Origin: an uncultured Planctomycetaceae bacterium | Lineage (GTDB): Bacteria > Planctomycetota > Planctomycetia > Pirellulales > Pirellulaceae | DNA: 35,061 nucleotides | Assembly: GCA_937862885.1 (NCBI GenBank) | Contig: CALMEE010000033.1 | Location: 1-35,061 of the forward strand | Direction of reading: 5' to 3' | Shown here: piece after piece, positions 27,554 to 35,061 of the stretch | Layout of the letters: the number at the start of each line of letters is the position of its first letter | How positions within the stretch are numbered: the first letter of the stretch is position 1 | Position numbers and translations under genes: made by a program | Notes under the pieces: generated by a model | Database searches by the model: none | What the model saw: the letters and a program-made list of their open reading frames with translations, nothing else | Told to the model about the DNA's origin: nothing

Positions 27554-29380
27554 TCAATCGATGGGCTTATCAAATGCTGCGAATTTGCCCATTCGGCTCC
27601 ACCGATAAACTGCAATGCAGATCATTATCAGCAAAATTGCTATCGCGCCGAGAATCATAACCACAGCGCGACGCGCAATGCTGTCCAGCTCGTAATTCAT
27701 CAACACGAATTCGCTGTCTCTAGCGCCATCTGTTTCCTTCAAAATGTCAGCCCGCGACGCATAGAGAGCCTCGACATGCGATTCCCGCAATGCCGACATC
27801 GCTTCTTCAAATGTGCTGAAGTCGCGCACCACAATTCCATTCTCCAGATCGTCGAACTCATTAAGTTTAACACTGTTGACAATTCCGATGGTCTTATTCT
27901 TGATATGGTCCATCGAAGATATATTCGCTGCGCTGGGAGCGACAATGTCGTGCGTTCGCAATAACCGATCGTAGTAACTTCCGCCTGAAAACACGGTTCC
28001 TGCCAAAATCGCGATTAAGAACACTGGGGTCACATATTTCAACATGTAGGAAACAAACTTCGGAACTGGGATCAGCGCGCCGCGCTGCAATTCTGCATGC
28101 CCCCGCTCAATCCCGAAAACCCAGCCGTAAACGAGCGATTGTCCCAACGCCAGCACGACGATCAGGAATGTGCCGCACCAAAAGTCAATCGTATCCATCG
28201 CCATGGCATCGGTTGTGTAGTACATCGTGAACGCACAACCAAAACCCGCCATCACAGCCAAAACAGTAGCAGCAGTTAGGCGGTTAACACCCAAGCCTTC
28301 CTGGATAAAGGCGCTTACCGGTTGCAGCATCGAGATGCTGCTGGTTAATGCCGCTAAGAACAACATGAAGTACCAGAGAAATCCAAAAAATCTGCCGCCC
28401 GGCATCAATGCGAATACGTCTGGCAACGCAATGAAGCCCATGCCAAATGTTCCAAAAGAACCAGCGGCCGCGCCCAAGAATATGAAGGCTGCTGGCAGCG
28501 TAATCAACCCACCTAAACATACTTCAAAAAACTCATTGGTGGTGCTGGAAGTCAGTCCGCTGAGCGCGATATCCTCCTTGCGCCGTAGGTAACTTGCGTA
28601 GTTCACAATGACGCCAAACCCCACCGAGAGGCTAAAAAAGATCTGCCCAGCTGCCGCCAACCATGTTTGCGGAACCAAGAGTTTATTGAAATCCGGTTCC
28701 CACATAAAATTAAGACCTTTAGCCACCGATTCGCCTGCCCATTCAGGGTTCGAACCTAACGTCAAAACGCGTATCAACACGCAAACAGCACAGAAGATCA
28801 TCAAAGGCATTGCGATCTTGCATACGATTTCAATTCCCTTGTTGAGTCCCAAGATGATTAACGAAAAGTTCAAGAAAAACGTGAAAACCACAAAGTATAG
28901 AAGGGGAGTCGATGAAGTATCGAGGGCAGCGCCGACGCCACTTCCCCCTGTAAACTTACCGAAAAACTCGCTGAACTGATTAGCTTGCGCTGGGTCTTTG
29001 GCTAGACCACCCGTCAGGTACTGAAACGCGTAACCTAGACACCAAGCCTCGATGATTACGTAATACGTGTAGACCATGAACGGAATCAGCAACGCAAATA
29101 CGCCGAGCAAGGCACCATATTTTTTGCGGCACAACGCGGCGAATATCCCGGGCGTCGAATGGAAACCTCGCGTTCCCGCATAGCGGCCCATCGACCATTC
29201 GGCCCAGGCCAGCGGAATCCCCACAACAAGCAGAGCAATAAAATAGGGAATCATGAACGCGCCGGCGCCGTTTTGTGCAGCCTGTCCGGGAAACCTCAAA
29301 AAGTTACCTAGACCAACTGCGGAGCCAGCTACAGCCAGAACAACTCCAATCCTTGATCCCCAATATTGCTTTTCACTCAC
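27554..29380 (-). CDS. NSS-family sodium-dependent transporter with an extra periplasmic domain
   Basis: From the GTG at 29380, preceded by CGGAGAATATTACC, the product has 608 residues; an in-frame GTG at 29425 would add 15. Helix 1 carries the NSS sodium/substrate motif [25 protein letters not shown], followed by [12 protein letters not shown]. The rest of the 12-helix LeuT-type core follows, with [18 protein letters not shown] in helix 6. Between the last two helices (residues about 466-568) lies a polar domain of about 100 residues with [41 protein letters not shown] and a closing [13 protein letters not shown], resembling the second lobe of family-3 solute-binding proteins. That loop is expected to be extracytoplasmic. 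Substrates of the family are amino acids or amines; this one is unknown. Confidence 0.9.
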   Translation of the reverse strand: MSEKQYWGSRIGVVLAVAGSAVGLGNFLRFPGQAAQNGAGAFMIPYFIALLVVGIPLAWAEWSMGRYAGTRGFHSTPGIFAALCRKKYGALLGVFALLIPFMVYTYYVIIEAWCLGYAFQYLTGGLAKDPAQANQFSEFFGKFTGGSGVGAALDTSSTPLLYFVVFTFFLNFSLIILGLNKGIEIVCKIAMPLMIFCAVCVLIRVLTLGSNPEWAGESVAKGLNFMWEPDFNKLLVPQTWLAAAGQIFFSLSVGFGVIVNYASYLRRKEDIALSGLTSSTTNEFFEVCLGGLITLPAAFIFLGAAAGSFGTFGMGFIALPDVFALMPGGRFFGFLWYFMLFLAALTSSISMLQPVSAFIQEGLGVNRLTAATVLAVMAGFGCAFTMYYTTDAMAMDTIDFWCGTFLIVVLALGQSLVYGWVFGIERGHAELQRGALIPVPKFVSYMLKYVTPVFLIAILAGTVFSGGSYYDRLLRTHDIVAPSAANISSMDHIKNKTIGIVNSVKLNEFDDLENGIVVRDFSTFEEAMSALRESHVEALYASRADILKETDGARDSEFVLMNYELDSIARRAVVMILGAIAILLIMICIAVYRWSRMGKFAAFDKPID

Positions 29381-29892
29381 GGTAATATTCTCCGAGTAAC
29401 GTTTGGCCCTTGATAATGGCAACACCTTGATGTTGCAGGAATTTTTTCACCTCGATACTGGCTCGAGATCAAGTGGTTTTCAACTAGCTGATAAGGACCA
29501 AATTGTAACGGGTTAGACTATGCCTAAAAACTATGCTCAAGTAGCCATCGGCAAAAAAACGTTAAACTTTTCGCAATATTGGATAAGATTTGACGCGTGC
29601 CCACTGGGGGGCGAGCTATCAAGTTGAACAATCAACTTTTGTACACAGTTTCAAAAACTACGAGAGGGCGCGCGAAGACGAGGGCTCGCCGACCCAGTCA
29701 GCGGACCACCGGTCATTCGAGCTTGAAAACAGCGAAAACTACCGGGCAAAAGGTCAGAAATGGCGGTTTTTGCTGGCAGACACGGGAATTCAACCGCTAT
29801 GCCATTTTTTTCGTCGATTTTTGAGTCGACTTGCCAAGCTTTTGCGGCGGCTTCCGAATCAGTAGTTGAGTGCTTTATTCTTGGAGAATTTC
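29381..29892. other. Divergent region with a possible structured leader
   Basis: These 512 bases separate the leftward NSS gene from the rightward pseudopilin-like gene. A candidate promoter (GTTAAA at 29561-29566, 17-base spacer, TAAGAT at 29584-29589), a small hairpin (AAGTTGA-ACAA-TCAACTT at 29621-29638) and a terminator-like hairpin at 29759-29811 suggest either a small RNA or a leader of the gene at 29893. The 91-codon frame at 29590-29865 has no credible protein features. Confidence 0.4.
29759..29811 (+). terminator. Terminator-like hairpin with T-run upstream of the pseudopilin-like gene
   Basis: AATGG-CGGTT (29759-29768) pairs with AACCG (29792-29796) and CCATT (29802-29806), with a 5-base bulge, and runs into seven T residues (29805-29811). 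It ends about 80 bases before the start at 29893. It could end a short RNA or act as an attenuator. Confidence 0.4.
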
Positions 29893-30630
29893 ATGCCCTA
29901 CCACGTGCCGTTCAATCAGCGAAAACCAAATAAAGGGGGAGAACCCCCGATCTATATTGGCTTTGACCAAGCCAGCCAACCGCCCGTGTATTATGTTCCC
30001 GTCAACCGCGGGCAAGCTCGACCATATTATCAAGTCAGCCCCGTAATGGTTCGACAACGCACTCCATTTAATTGGTCTGGATTCACTGGGTTTTTGTTAT
30101 CTCTGGCCAGTCCGTTCACGGCCTTTTTGCTGGCGCCGCTCGCCCTGATATTCAGCGTGCGAGGTTTGCGTCGCCCGCGACGAGGCTTTGCGGTTACTGG
30201 CGCATTGTTTTCTGCCATCGGCACAGCTATCCTCGGCATGATGATTATCTTTGGCGTTCGCGAGCATCAGCAACATCGCATGGCACAAGTACAATCAATG
30301 CGGCAACGCGTTGTGAAAGTACAAATCGCAGAGACAAATACTGTGATCGAATCCGCCGTGGCGGAACTGCTCAAGTATCGAGAGTTGCATGATGGCGAAT
30401 TGCCAGATGGCGTTGAAGGGAACGTCTTGGCAATCCAATATATCGACGCTTGGAAAAACGAATTGCGCTATGAACCATCGGAAAAGCACGCCTTGATTCG
30501 CAGCGCTGGCCCAGACGGCATTTTCGATACGTCTGACGACATGGTTTCGAAGGTAGAGGGAGAGCCCAAACACCTCGTGTACGACCTTCCGAGATTCGTC
30601 GAGGACCCCACGTCGTTGGAGTCCAAATAA
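29893..30630 (+). CDS. DUF4190-like membrane protein with a GspG-type pseudopilin C-terminus
   Basis: From the ATG at 29893 (GGAGAATTTC upstream) the product has 245 residues; a TTG 27 bases earlier is less likely. The N-terminus (1-58) is polar and Pro/Tyr/Gln-rich. Two helices at about 63-88 and 97-122 form a DUF4190-type hairpin (FLLAPLALIFSVRGLRRPRRGFAVTGALFSAIGTAILG). The C-terminal part (about 140-225) reads like the end of GspG major pseudopilins: AIQYIDAWKNELRYEPSEKH then IRSAGPDGIFDTSDDM, the last part being the calcium-site signature of GspG. There is no prepilin peptidase motif. The domain may act as a periplasmic cap rather than as a pilin; the function is unknown. Confidence 0.85.
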   Translation: MPYHVPFNQRKPNKGGEPPIYIGFDQASQPPVYYVPVNRGQARPYYQVSPVMVRQRTPFNWSGFTGFLLSLASPFTAFLLAPLALIFSVRGLRRPRRGFAVTGALFSAIGTAILGMMIIFGVREHQQHRMAQVQSMRQRVVKVQIAETNTVIESAVAELLKYRELHDGELPDGVEGNVLAIQYIDAWKNELRYEPSEKHALIRSAGPDGIFDTSDDMVSKVEGEPKHLVYDLPRFVEDPTSLESK

Positions 30631-31282
30631 GAAAGAAGCACTCCAAGTTCTGTTGGAGAGACAGGAACTCATAAGGGAACCTCGGATTGGATCCCGAACA
30701 TGGGCTTGCCAGTCTACCCACGTTGCATCGCAACATGGCGTCTGTCAGCGAATCCGTGTTCCCGCTTTCTATCGATCCGAGCCGTTGCTTGAGCGTTAAG
30801 GCTGGCAGTTAGGACTCGCCATCTAATCCTGACCAAGCTGGAAATCGAATTCACGGCCACGCTCACTGCTCCTTAACTCACGTCCAGAGTCCTGATTCGG
30901 CATATCGAGTTCGAGTCCGCTTGGCATGCGCGAGGTGTATCGACGAACTACTTGGCTTGGTCTCCATTCTTTAAGCATTACCGGAGGGTCGGGTTCATCG
31001 GTTTGGCCGACAACAAATCCAGCTGCCCTCTACCACCTCCATTGCAACTCGCCCGAATCCCTTTCGAAACCTAAATCGCTTTCGAAACCAAGGCCTTTTT
31101 GGGGACAAAATTTTTTCTGGGAATTTTGCAAATTCGATGTCATGTCCTTGGGCCCTTTGTTTACCTAGTTCAGGGAAGATGATTTACGTGAAAATACAAT
31201 TCGCTCGATCCGCGCTCGAAAGACCAACGATTGATTGATTTGGCATAACTGAGAAAACATTTGACGAACATGGGATAACTCG
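30631..31282. other. Gene-free stretch upstream of the cohesin-dockerin unit
   Basis: In these 652 bases I find no supported gene or RNA. A small inverted repeat CTCCAA-N6-TTGGAG lies at 30641-30658, just after the previous stop, without a T-run. The 9-mer TTTCGAAAC is repeated at about 31062 and 31080. The 80-codon frame at 30926-31168 is unlikely to be coding. Confidence 0.5.
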
Positions 31283-32866
31283 ATGACTCGCTTTTTCTGG
31301 ACGACGCTTGTTGTATGCCTGTTTTTCACTAGCACACGGGAAGTCCTTGTAACGGGACAGGAAAAACCGGCGGTCACTGCATTTGTACTGGAGAAAATTG
31401 TTAGTAGCCCGTCGCGACTACCAATCCCCACTGGGAATGAAGGGGTAAGCCACGCCATTGCTGACTTGGATGGCGGTTTGGTCCGTTTCCGCCGCGAGCA
31501 CAATTACGGTAAGGCGGTCCCCTGCGTAAAGGAATACGAATTCGCATGGTCGTTCGACCGTGACATTTACGTTGTCAAGCCGGGTGAGGGATTTGGAATA
31601 TCAATGAAAGGCAGCTCTCGCCACGTATCGGGAGAATGCCCCGATTGGATCACCATCAACGTCCTCTTCGGTGGTGGAAAAACGAAAGTGATGGGTACGT
31701 TACCGGAAAGCGCATTGAAGCGTAGCATCCTCGAAGCAATGTATCCGCAAGGAACCGAGGGCGTTGTCAATGTCTTTGCCGATGCAAGTCCCGCCAATCG
31801 ATCCACTCGCCAGCCTACCGCAGAGGAGGTTCAAGTAACGTTCACAAAGCAGATGGGTCAGAAAGATTACGTGTACGTTGGCGCTTCATTTTCTTCGCAA
31901 ACCAACATTCCAGACTATTGGCAGATTCTGTACGTGTTCCGCGCAGTGCGTGAGGGGGAGTCGATTCCACCCAGGCGCAATGTCATCGTCGACGCCCCAC
32001 GCCCTGGTCGTGACCCTGACTCGATTGGGCGCAGCGACCTTGCAGACAATCAAACTGCAACCGATTCGAACACGACACTTCGGCCAACTGGCGGAGGGAC
32101 TGAACCGACAGCTCCTACCGATTCCGGAACCGGCAGAACATCTGATTCTCGATCATTGCCTACAGGCCCGACCAATTCTGGTGCGACGGATTCAACGGCA
32201 AGCGACACAACCAATTCGTCCACCAGACCTAGCACGACCGGTGGCAGTGGAGTTGGCGAACGAGATGCTAATGGCTTACCAGCAACTGGAACACCGGGTC
32301 GGGCACTCATCGCCGATCGCCGATTGGTTGAACAAGGTCAGATCGTGCATTTGCCGATTTTCATTCGCGATCCGGGCGGGATGGCTAACTTGAATTTTGA
32401 CGTAACCTTTGATCCACGTGTTGCCATTGTCGAAGGAGCAGCCATCCAAGGCAATATCCTACAAGGCGCGTTGCTTCAGGCAAACGCGCGGGAGATCGGG
32501 AAAGTCCGTGTTGGCATCGCGGGGACACAAGGTTTGCAACGCACTGGCATCCTGGTTACCATTCCGTTCCGTGCTGTCGGCACCCCTGGAGACGTCACAA
32601 CGTTATCACCGAAAGTCACCACCGTTGCCTCAGCTGACGGAAGCAACCTGCCGATTGCCGAGGTGGTGGGGGAAATTCGAATTGCTGGGCCTGGAGGAGG
32701 TGTTCTCGGTGACTGCGACGGAGACGGAAATCTTACTGCTGCCGACGCGTTGTGTGCGCTGAAGATGTCGGTGGGACTGGTCGACCCGCGCTTATCGATG
32801 GACATGGATCGCGACAACCAAGTCACGTCCAGCGATGCACGCATCATTCTACAACAAGCTCGCTGA
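31283..32866 (+). CDS. Secreted protein with cohesin-like and type I dockerin domains
   Basis: The 527-residue protein begins with a signal peptide (RFFWTTLVVCLFFTS). Residues of about 28-225 form an N-terminal domain of unknown family, partly beta-rich. A Thr/Ser/Pro/Gly linker spans about 238-335. Residues of about 340-468 form a cohesin-like beta sandwich (VHLPIFIRDPGGMANLNFDV, GILVTIPFRAVG). The last 52 residues are a dockerin with two EF-hand-type loops: D477-C-DGDGNLTAAD488 and D507-M-DRDNQVTSSD518, each having calcium ligands at the expected places. Cohesin-dockerin pairing builds multi-protein surface complexes. Here one polypeptide carries both, so self-association or chains are possible. 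It is followed after 35 bases by a second cohesin-like protein. Confidence 0.87.
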   Translation: MTRFFWTTLVVCLFFTSTREVLVTGQEKPAVTAFVLEKIVSSPSRLPIPTGNEGVSHAIADLDGGLVRFRREHNYGKAVPCVKEYEFAWSFDRDIYVVKPGEGFGISMKGSSRHVSGECPDWITINVLFGGGKTKVMGTLPESALKRSILEAMYPQGTEGVVNVFADASPANRSTRQPTAEEVQVTFTKQMGQKDYVYVGASFSSQTNIPDYWQILYVFRAVREGESIPPRRNVIVDAPRPGRDPDSIGRSDLADNQTATDSNTTLRPTGGGTEPTAPTDSGTGRTSDSRSLPTGPTNSGATDSTASDTTNSSTRPSTTGGSGVGERDANGLPATGTPGRALIADRRLVEQGQIVHLPIFIRDPGGMANLNFDVTFDPRVAIVEGAAIQGNILQGALLQANAREIGKVRVGIAGTQGLQRTGILVTIPFRAVGTPGDVTTLSPKVTTVASADGSNLPIAEVVGEIRIAGPGGGVLGDCDGDGNLTAADALCALKMSVGLVDPRLSMDMDRDNQVTSSDARIILQQAR

Positions 32867-32901
32867 TTACCGATTCTCCTTGAAAACCGTTTGCTATCCC
32901 G

Positions 32902-33558
32902 ATGGAATACACGACACAACTTGACGCTCAGAAGGTAGTCGCCATAAGTGCCATCATCCTTGCCTCGTTGGCGTTCTCACGACTTACGGAAGCGCAGAAT
33001 CAAACTGTTCTCTTACGCGCACCGAATGTGGAAGGTATTGCGGGCGAAACCGTAGAAGTGATGATTCACATAGAACAGGGAACCGGACTTGGAGCGTTCC
33101 AGTTCACGCTTTCCTGGGATCAGCACTATGCTAAGTTCGAAAATGCCAAATTGGCGGCAGGTGTGAACGGGTTGATCGATTCAATGCAAAACTCAGACGG
33201 TTCATTACGCATCAAGGCGGTTCTGGCTGAGCCGTTTTCTCAAACTGGTCCACTCGTAGCAATCCAGGGTCACTTGATCGATCAGCCACTACTTGACACT
33301 GCCGCGAAAACCGGACGTGGCTGGATTGTTGTCGACGAATTCCGCGCGTGGTCTTTCGATCCGATCATCGAACTATCAACAGAGAGTCAGCAAGGTCAGA
33401 TAGCTCTATTGGTGGCGCCGCAACGCGTTTTGCTCTGGCCATGGATTGGCATGGCTGGAATCGTAGCGATGATTGCATTTGTAATCCTCGCAGTCGGCCA
33501 TGGACTAAAGCGAAGTCGCACAGCAAAACTTGGTCAATCGAGGGATCACCCGGCTTAG
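32902..33558 (+). CDS. Cohesin-like protein with C-terminal membrane anchor
   Basis: The 218-residue product has an N-terminal signal peptide (VVAISAIILASLAFS, cleaved near TEA|QNQ). Residues of about 35-158 form a domain with cohesin features: VEGIAGETVEVMIHIEQG, the LGAFQFTLSWDQHYAKF strand pair, GSLRIKAVLAEPFSQTGPLVAI and a final FDPIIEL. A membrane helix (about 177-199, LLWPWIGMAGIVAMIAFVILAVG) is followed by a basic tail (KRSRTAK), giving an outward-facing domain. Together with the upstream secreted dockerin protein, this could be a surface receptor for dockerin-bearing proteins. Binding is inferred; the sequence only shows the two domains and co-orientation. Confidence 0.83.
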   Translation: MEYTTQLDAQKVVAISAIILASLAFSRLTEAQNQTVLLRAPNVEGIAGETVEVMIHIEQGTGLGAFQFTLSWDQHYAKFENAKLAAGVNGLIDSMQNSDGSLRIKAVLAEPFSQTGPLVAIQGHLIDQPLLDTAAKTGRGWIVVDEFRAWSFDPIIELSTESQQGQIALLVAPQRVLLWPWIGMAGIVAMIAFVILAVGHGLKRSRTAKLGQSRDHPA

Positions 33559-33765
33559 TGCCCCCGCCTTGGGTTGTCCGGTTAGGTCATTCGCCTCTTG
33601 CGACGACTTGCGACCGTTCGCGTCATCTTTCGGCGAGTGCGACGCCAGCGAGTGCGGCCGATAATTCTGTTTGACGCTTGCTTTCTTATAGATTTGAAAA
33701 CACAAAGCCAAACAACTTTCAAGCCATTGGTTGATTTGTATTCGTAAACGAGACCCTAGATTGGT

Positions 33766-35061
33766 TCATCTTGTTCCGGGAACAGAATCGAACCAGTCGA
33801 GACCGATTTTTCTCAATTCCTGCCGCAGGCGATCCAAGTGTATCAGCGGACCTTTGGCCGGATACGTCCCAACCGCCAACCAAGTCGTGTTGGGTGAAAA
33901 CGCTAAGGACCGAATGCGTTCAGCGACCTGTCGTAATTCGGCGACCGGTTGCCAACTGTTGCAATCCCATAAAATAATCGTTCCTAATTCTCCGCCGGAA
34001 GCCATCAACTTTCCATCTGCGCTGAACGCTACTGCCCAAACCGACTCCTTGTGTCCATGTAACCATGCGGGTTCAACAGCTTGAGAACGATCCTGAATCG
34101 TTGTTGAGGTCAAATCCGAATCCGCCCACATGTTCAGCAAGTCGTTAAGTGTCCAGACCGCCAATTGATGATTGCGACTCGAGCCCACAAGAAACTGTCC
34201 GCTTGGATGGAATGCCAATTTGGGAATCGTTGCGTCAAAAGCACCCAACCGCTTACCAACAATCGGTTCTTCCAATCGCCACAACCAAACTTCACCGTCC
34301 AACCCACTGGTGACCATCCAGGGCAAATGCGGATGGAATGCGATTGATACTACGAGACGCCGATGGGCCTCAAGGATTGCCGCCAATTGATTGCGTTCGC
34401 GATTCCAAACGTGAACGCGACCAATGGATTGCCCGAGTTGATTCGGTGCCAGGGACGATCCGGCCGCCAACCAGCGACCATCTGGGCTAAACGCAGTGCA
34501 CCAAGCGACATCGCCACCAAATTCTCTGGTTTCCAATAGAGACAGCGTCTCTGCATCCCACAATTTAATGGTACCGTCATGCCCTGCCGTCGCTAAAACC
34601 CGCCCATCGGGACAGATGGCTGCTCCCCATATCAGGCCCTCGTGGCCACCAGGCACAAGTATATCTGACAAATCAACCCAGAGCCCAGTTGTGTTGTTGG
34701 AGTGTTCCGCGTCACTTTTTTGCAAAACCTTGCCCAATGCACCGACATCGACGACGCGTACTCCGCCGGATCTGGTGCACAAATACAATGCCTTTCCTTC
34801 GGGCGCAAAGGCCATACCGTAGTCACCTGCTGGTAGAACAGTCGCCAATCGACGTTGCTTTTCCAAATCCCACCAAACCGTGGGCTGGTCGCGGCGACTG
34901 ATCGCGATCAAAGGTCGCTGCGGATGCCAAGCCAATTGGTGCGCGGCGGTTGGGCCGCCATGATCGAGGGTTAGCAACAACGATTGTCGCGAAACGTCCC
35001 AAATATGCGGCCCTGTAAGAAATATTGTGTCATTAGGGTGAAATGGATTACACCTAACCTT
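33766..35061 (-). CDS. WD40-repeat protein, N-terminus beyond the window
   Basis: The open frame continues to the right edge without a start, so 431 C-terminal residues are seen. They contain at least eight WD40 blades, for instance GHEGLIWGAAICPDGRVLATAGHDGTIKLWD, VSIAFHPHLPWMVTSGLDGEVWLW and VWAVAFSADGKLMASGGELGTIILWD. Edge residues HPNDTIFLTGPHIWDVSRQSLLL add one more partial blade. The end (LDRLRQELRKIGLDW) resembles the C-termini of planctomycete kinase-WD40 proteins. An N-terminal Ser/Thr kinase domain is therefore possible but not visible. A TTG at 34980 is not the true start. Confidence 0.93.
   Translation of the reverse strand, partial: KVRCNPFHPNDTIFLTGPHIWDVSRQSLLLTLDHGGPTAAHQLAWHPQRPLIAISRRDQPTVWWDLEKQRRLATVLPAGDYGMAFAPEGKALYLCTRSGGVRVVDVGALGKVLQKSDAEHSNNTTGLWVDLSDILVPGGHEGLIWGAAICPDGRVLATAGHDGTIKLWDAETLSLLETREFGGDVAWCTAFSPDGRWLAAGSSLAPNQLGQSIGRVHVWNRERNQLAAILEAHRRLVVSIAFHPHLPWMVTSGLDGEVWLWRLEEPIVGKRLGAFDATIPKLAFHPSGQFLVGSSRNHQLAVWTLNDLLNMWADSDLTSTTIQDRSQAVEPAWLHGHKESVWAVAFSADGKLMASGGELGTIILWDCNSWQPVAELRQVAERIRSLAFSPNTTWLAVGTYPAKGPLIHLDRLRQELRKIGLDWFDSVPGTR

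Noticed and set aside
29590..29865. 91-codon frame upstream of the pseudopilin-like gene
   Set aside because: It begins with TTG, has no family or helix pattern, and crosses a terminator-like hairpin.
30926..31168. 80-codon frame before the cohesin-dockerin gene
   Set aside because: No plausible protein features; includes repeated short motifs and an AT-rich tail.

Overview
The window looks like chromosomal DNA of a planctomycete, most likely of the Pirellulales (Rhodopirellula/Blastopirellula type). This is inferred from gene content, not from a marker gene. The pointers are a secreted caspase-like protein, a small aromatic secreted protein of planctomycete type, a membrane-anchored terpene-cyclase-fold protein, a fused ccoN-ccoO, a DUF4190-plus-pseudopilin protein, cohesin and dockerin domains, and a WD40 protein with a planctomycete-like C-terminus. 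Many genes start with GTG and few have a clear Shine-Dalgarno sequence. No rRNA, tRNA, CRISPR array, transposase or phage gene was seen.

Layout. Positions 1-5.2 kb hold scattered single genes: a truncated caspase-like protein (-), a small secreted protein with a strong terminator, a GNAT acetyltransferase, a DinB-like protein (-), ribosomal protein L24 standing alone, and a TlpA-like thioredoxin-fold protein (-) that has lost both active-site cysteines. Positions 5.4-8.5 kb hold purA followed by uppS-cdsA, which cover purine synthesis, the undecaprenyl carrier and CDP-diacylglycerol. Positions 8.6-12.4 kb hold a DegT-family aminotransferase (-), a DUF4432 sugar-epimerase-like protein and panC (-). 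Positions 12.8-16.0 kb hold the cyclase-fold protein and the NhaA antiporter.

Positions 16.4-25.9 kb form one long respiratory cluster: ccoNO (fused), ccoQ, a monoheme ccoP, ccoG, ccoH, a DsbD_2/TauE-like membrane protein, the copper ATPase ccoI, a possible small ORF, ccoS and a universal stress protein. It encodes a cbb3-type high-affinity oxidase together with its copper-loading and assembly factors. A DUF4404 protein and a convergent CBS-domain protein follow, giving a stress/low-oxygen flavour.

Positions 27.2-29.4 kb (-) hold an NSS-family sodium symporter with an unusual extracytoplasmic insert that resembles one lobe of a family-3 solute-binding protein. Downstream is an unlisted 36-residue MetS-like small subunit. 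Positions 29.5-30.6 kb hold a possibly structured leader and the DUF4190/pseudopilin-like protein. Positions 31.2-33.6 kb hold a two-gene unit: a secreted cohesin+dockerin protein and a cohesin-like protein with a C-terminal membrane anchor. The window ends inside a WD40-repeat gene (-).

The most interesting candidates are the NSS transporter with a binding-protein-like insert, the cohesin/dockerin pair, the doubly ATGA-overlapped small ORF between ccoI and ccoS, and the hairpin-plus-T-run leader before the pseudopilin-like gene.
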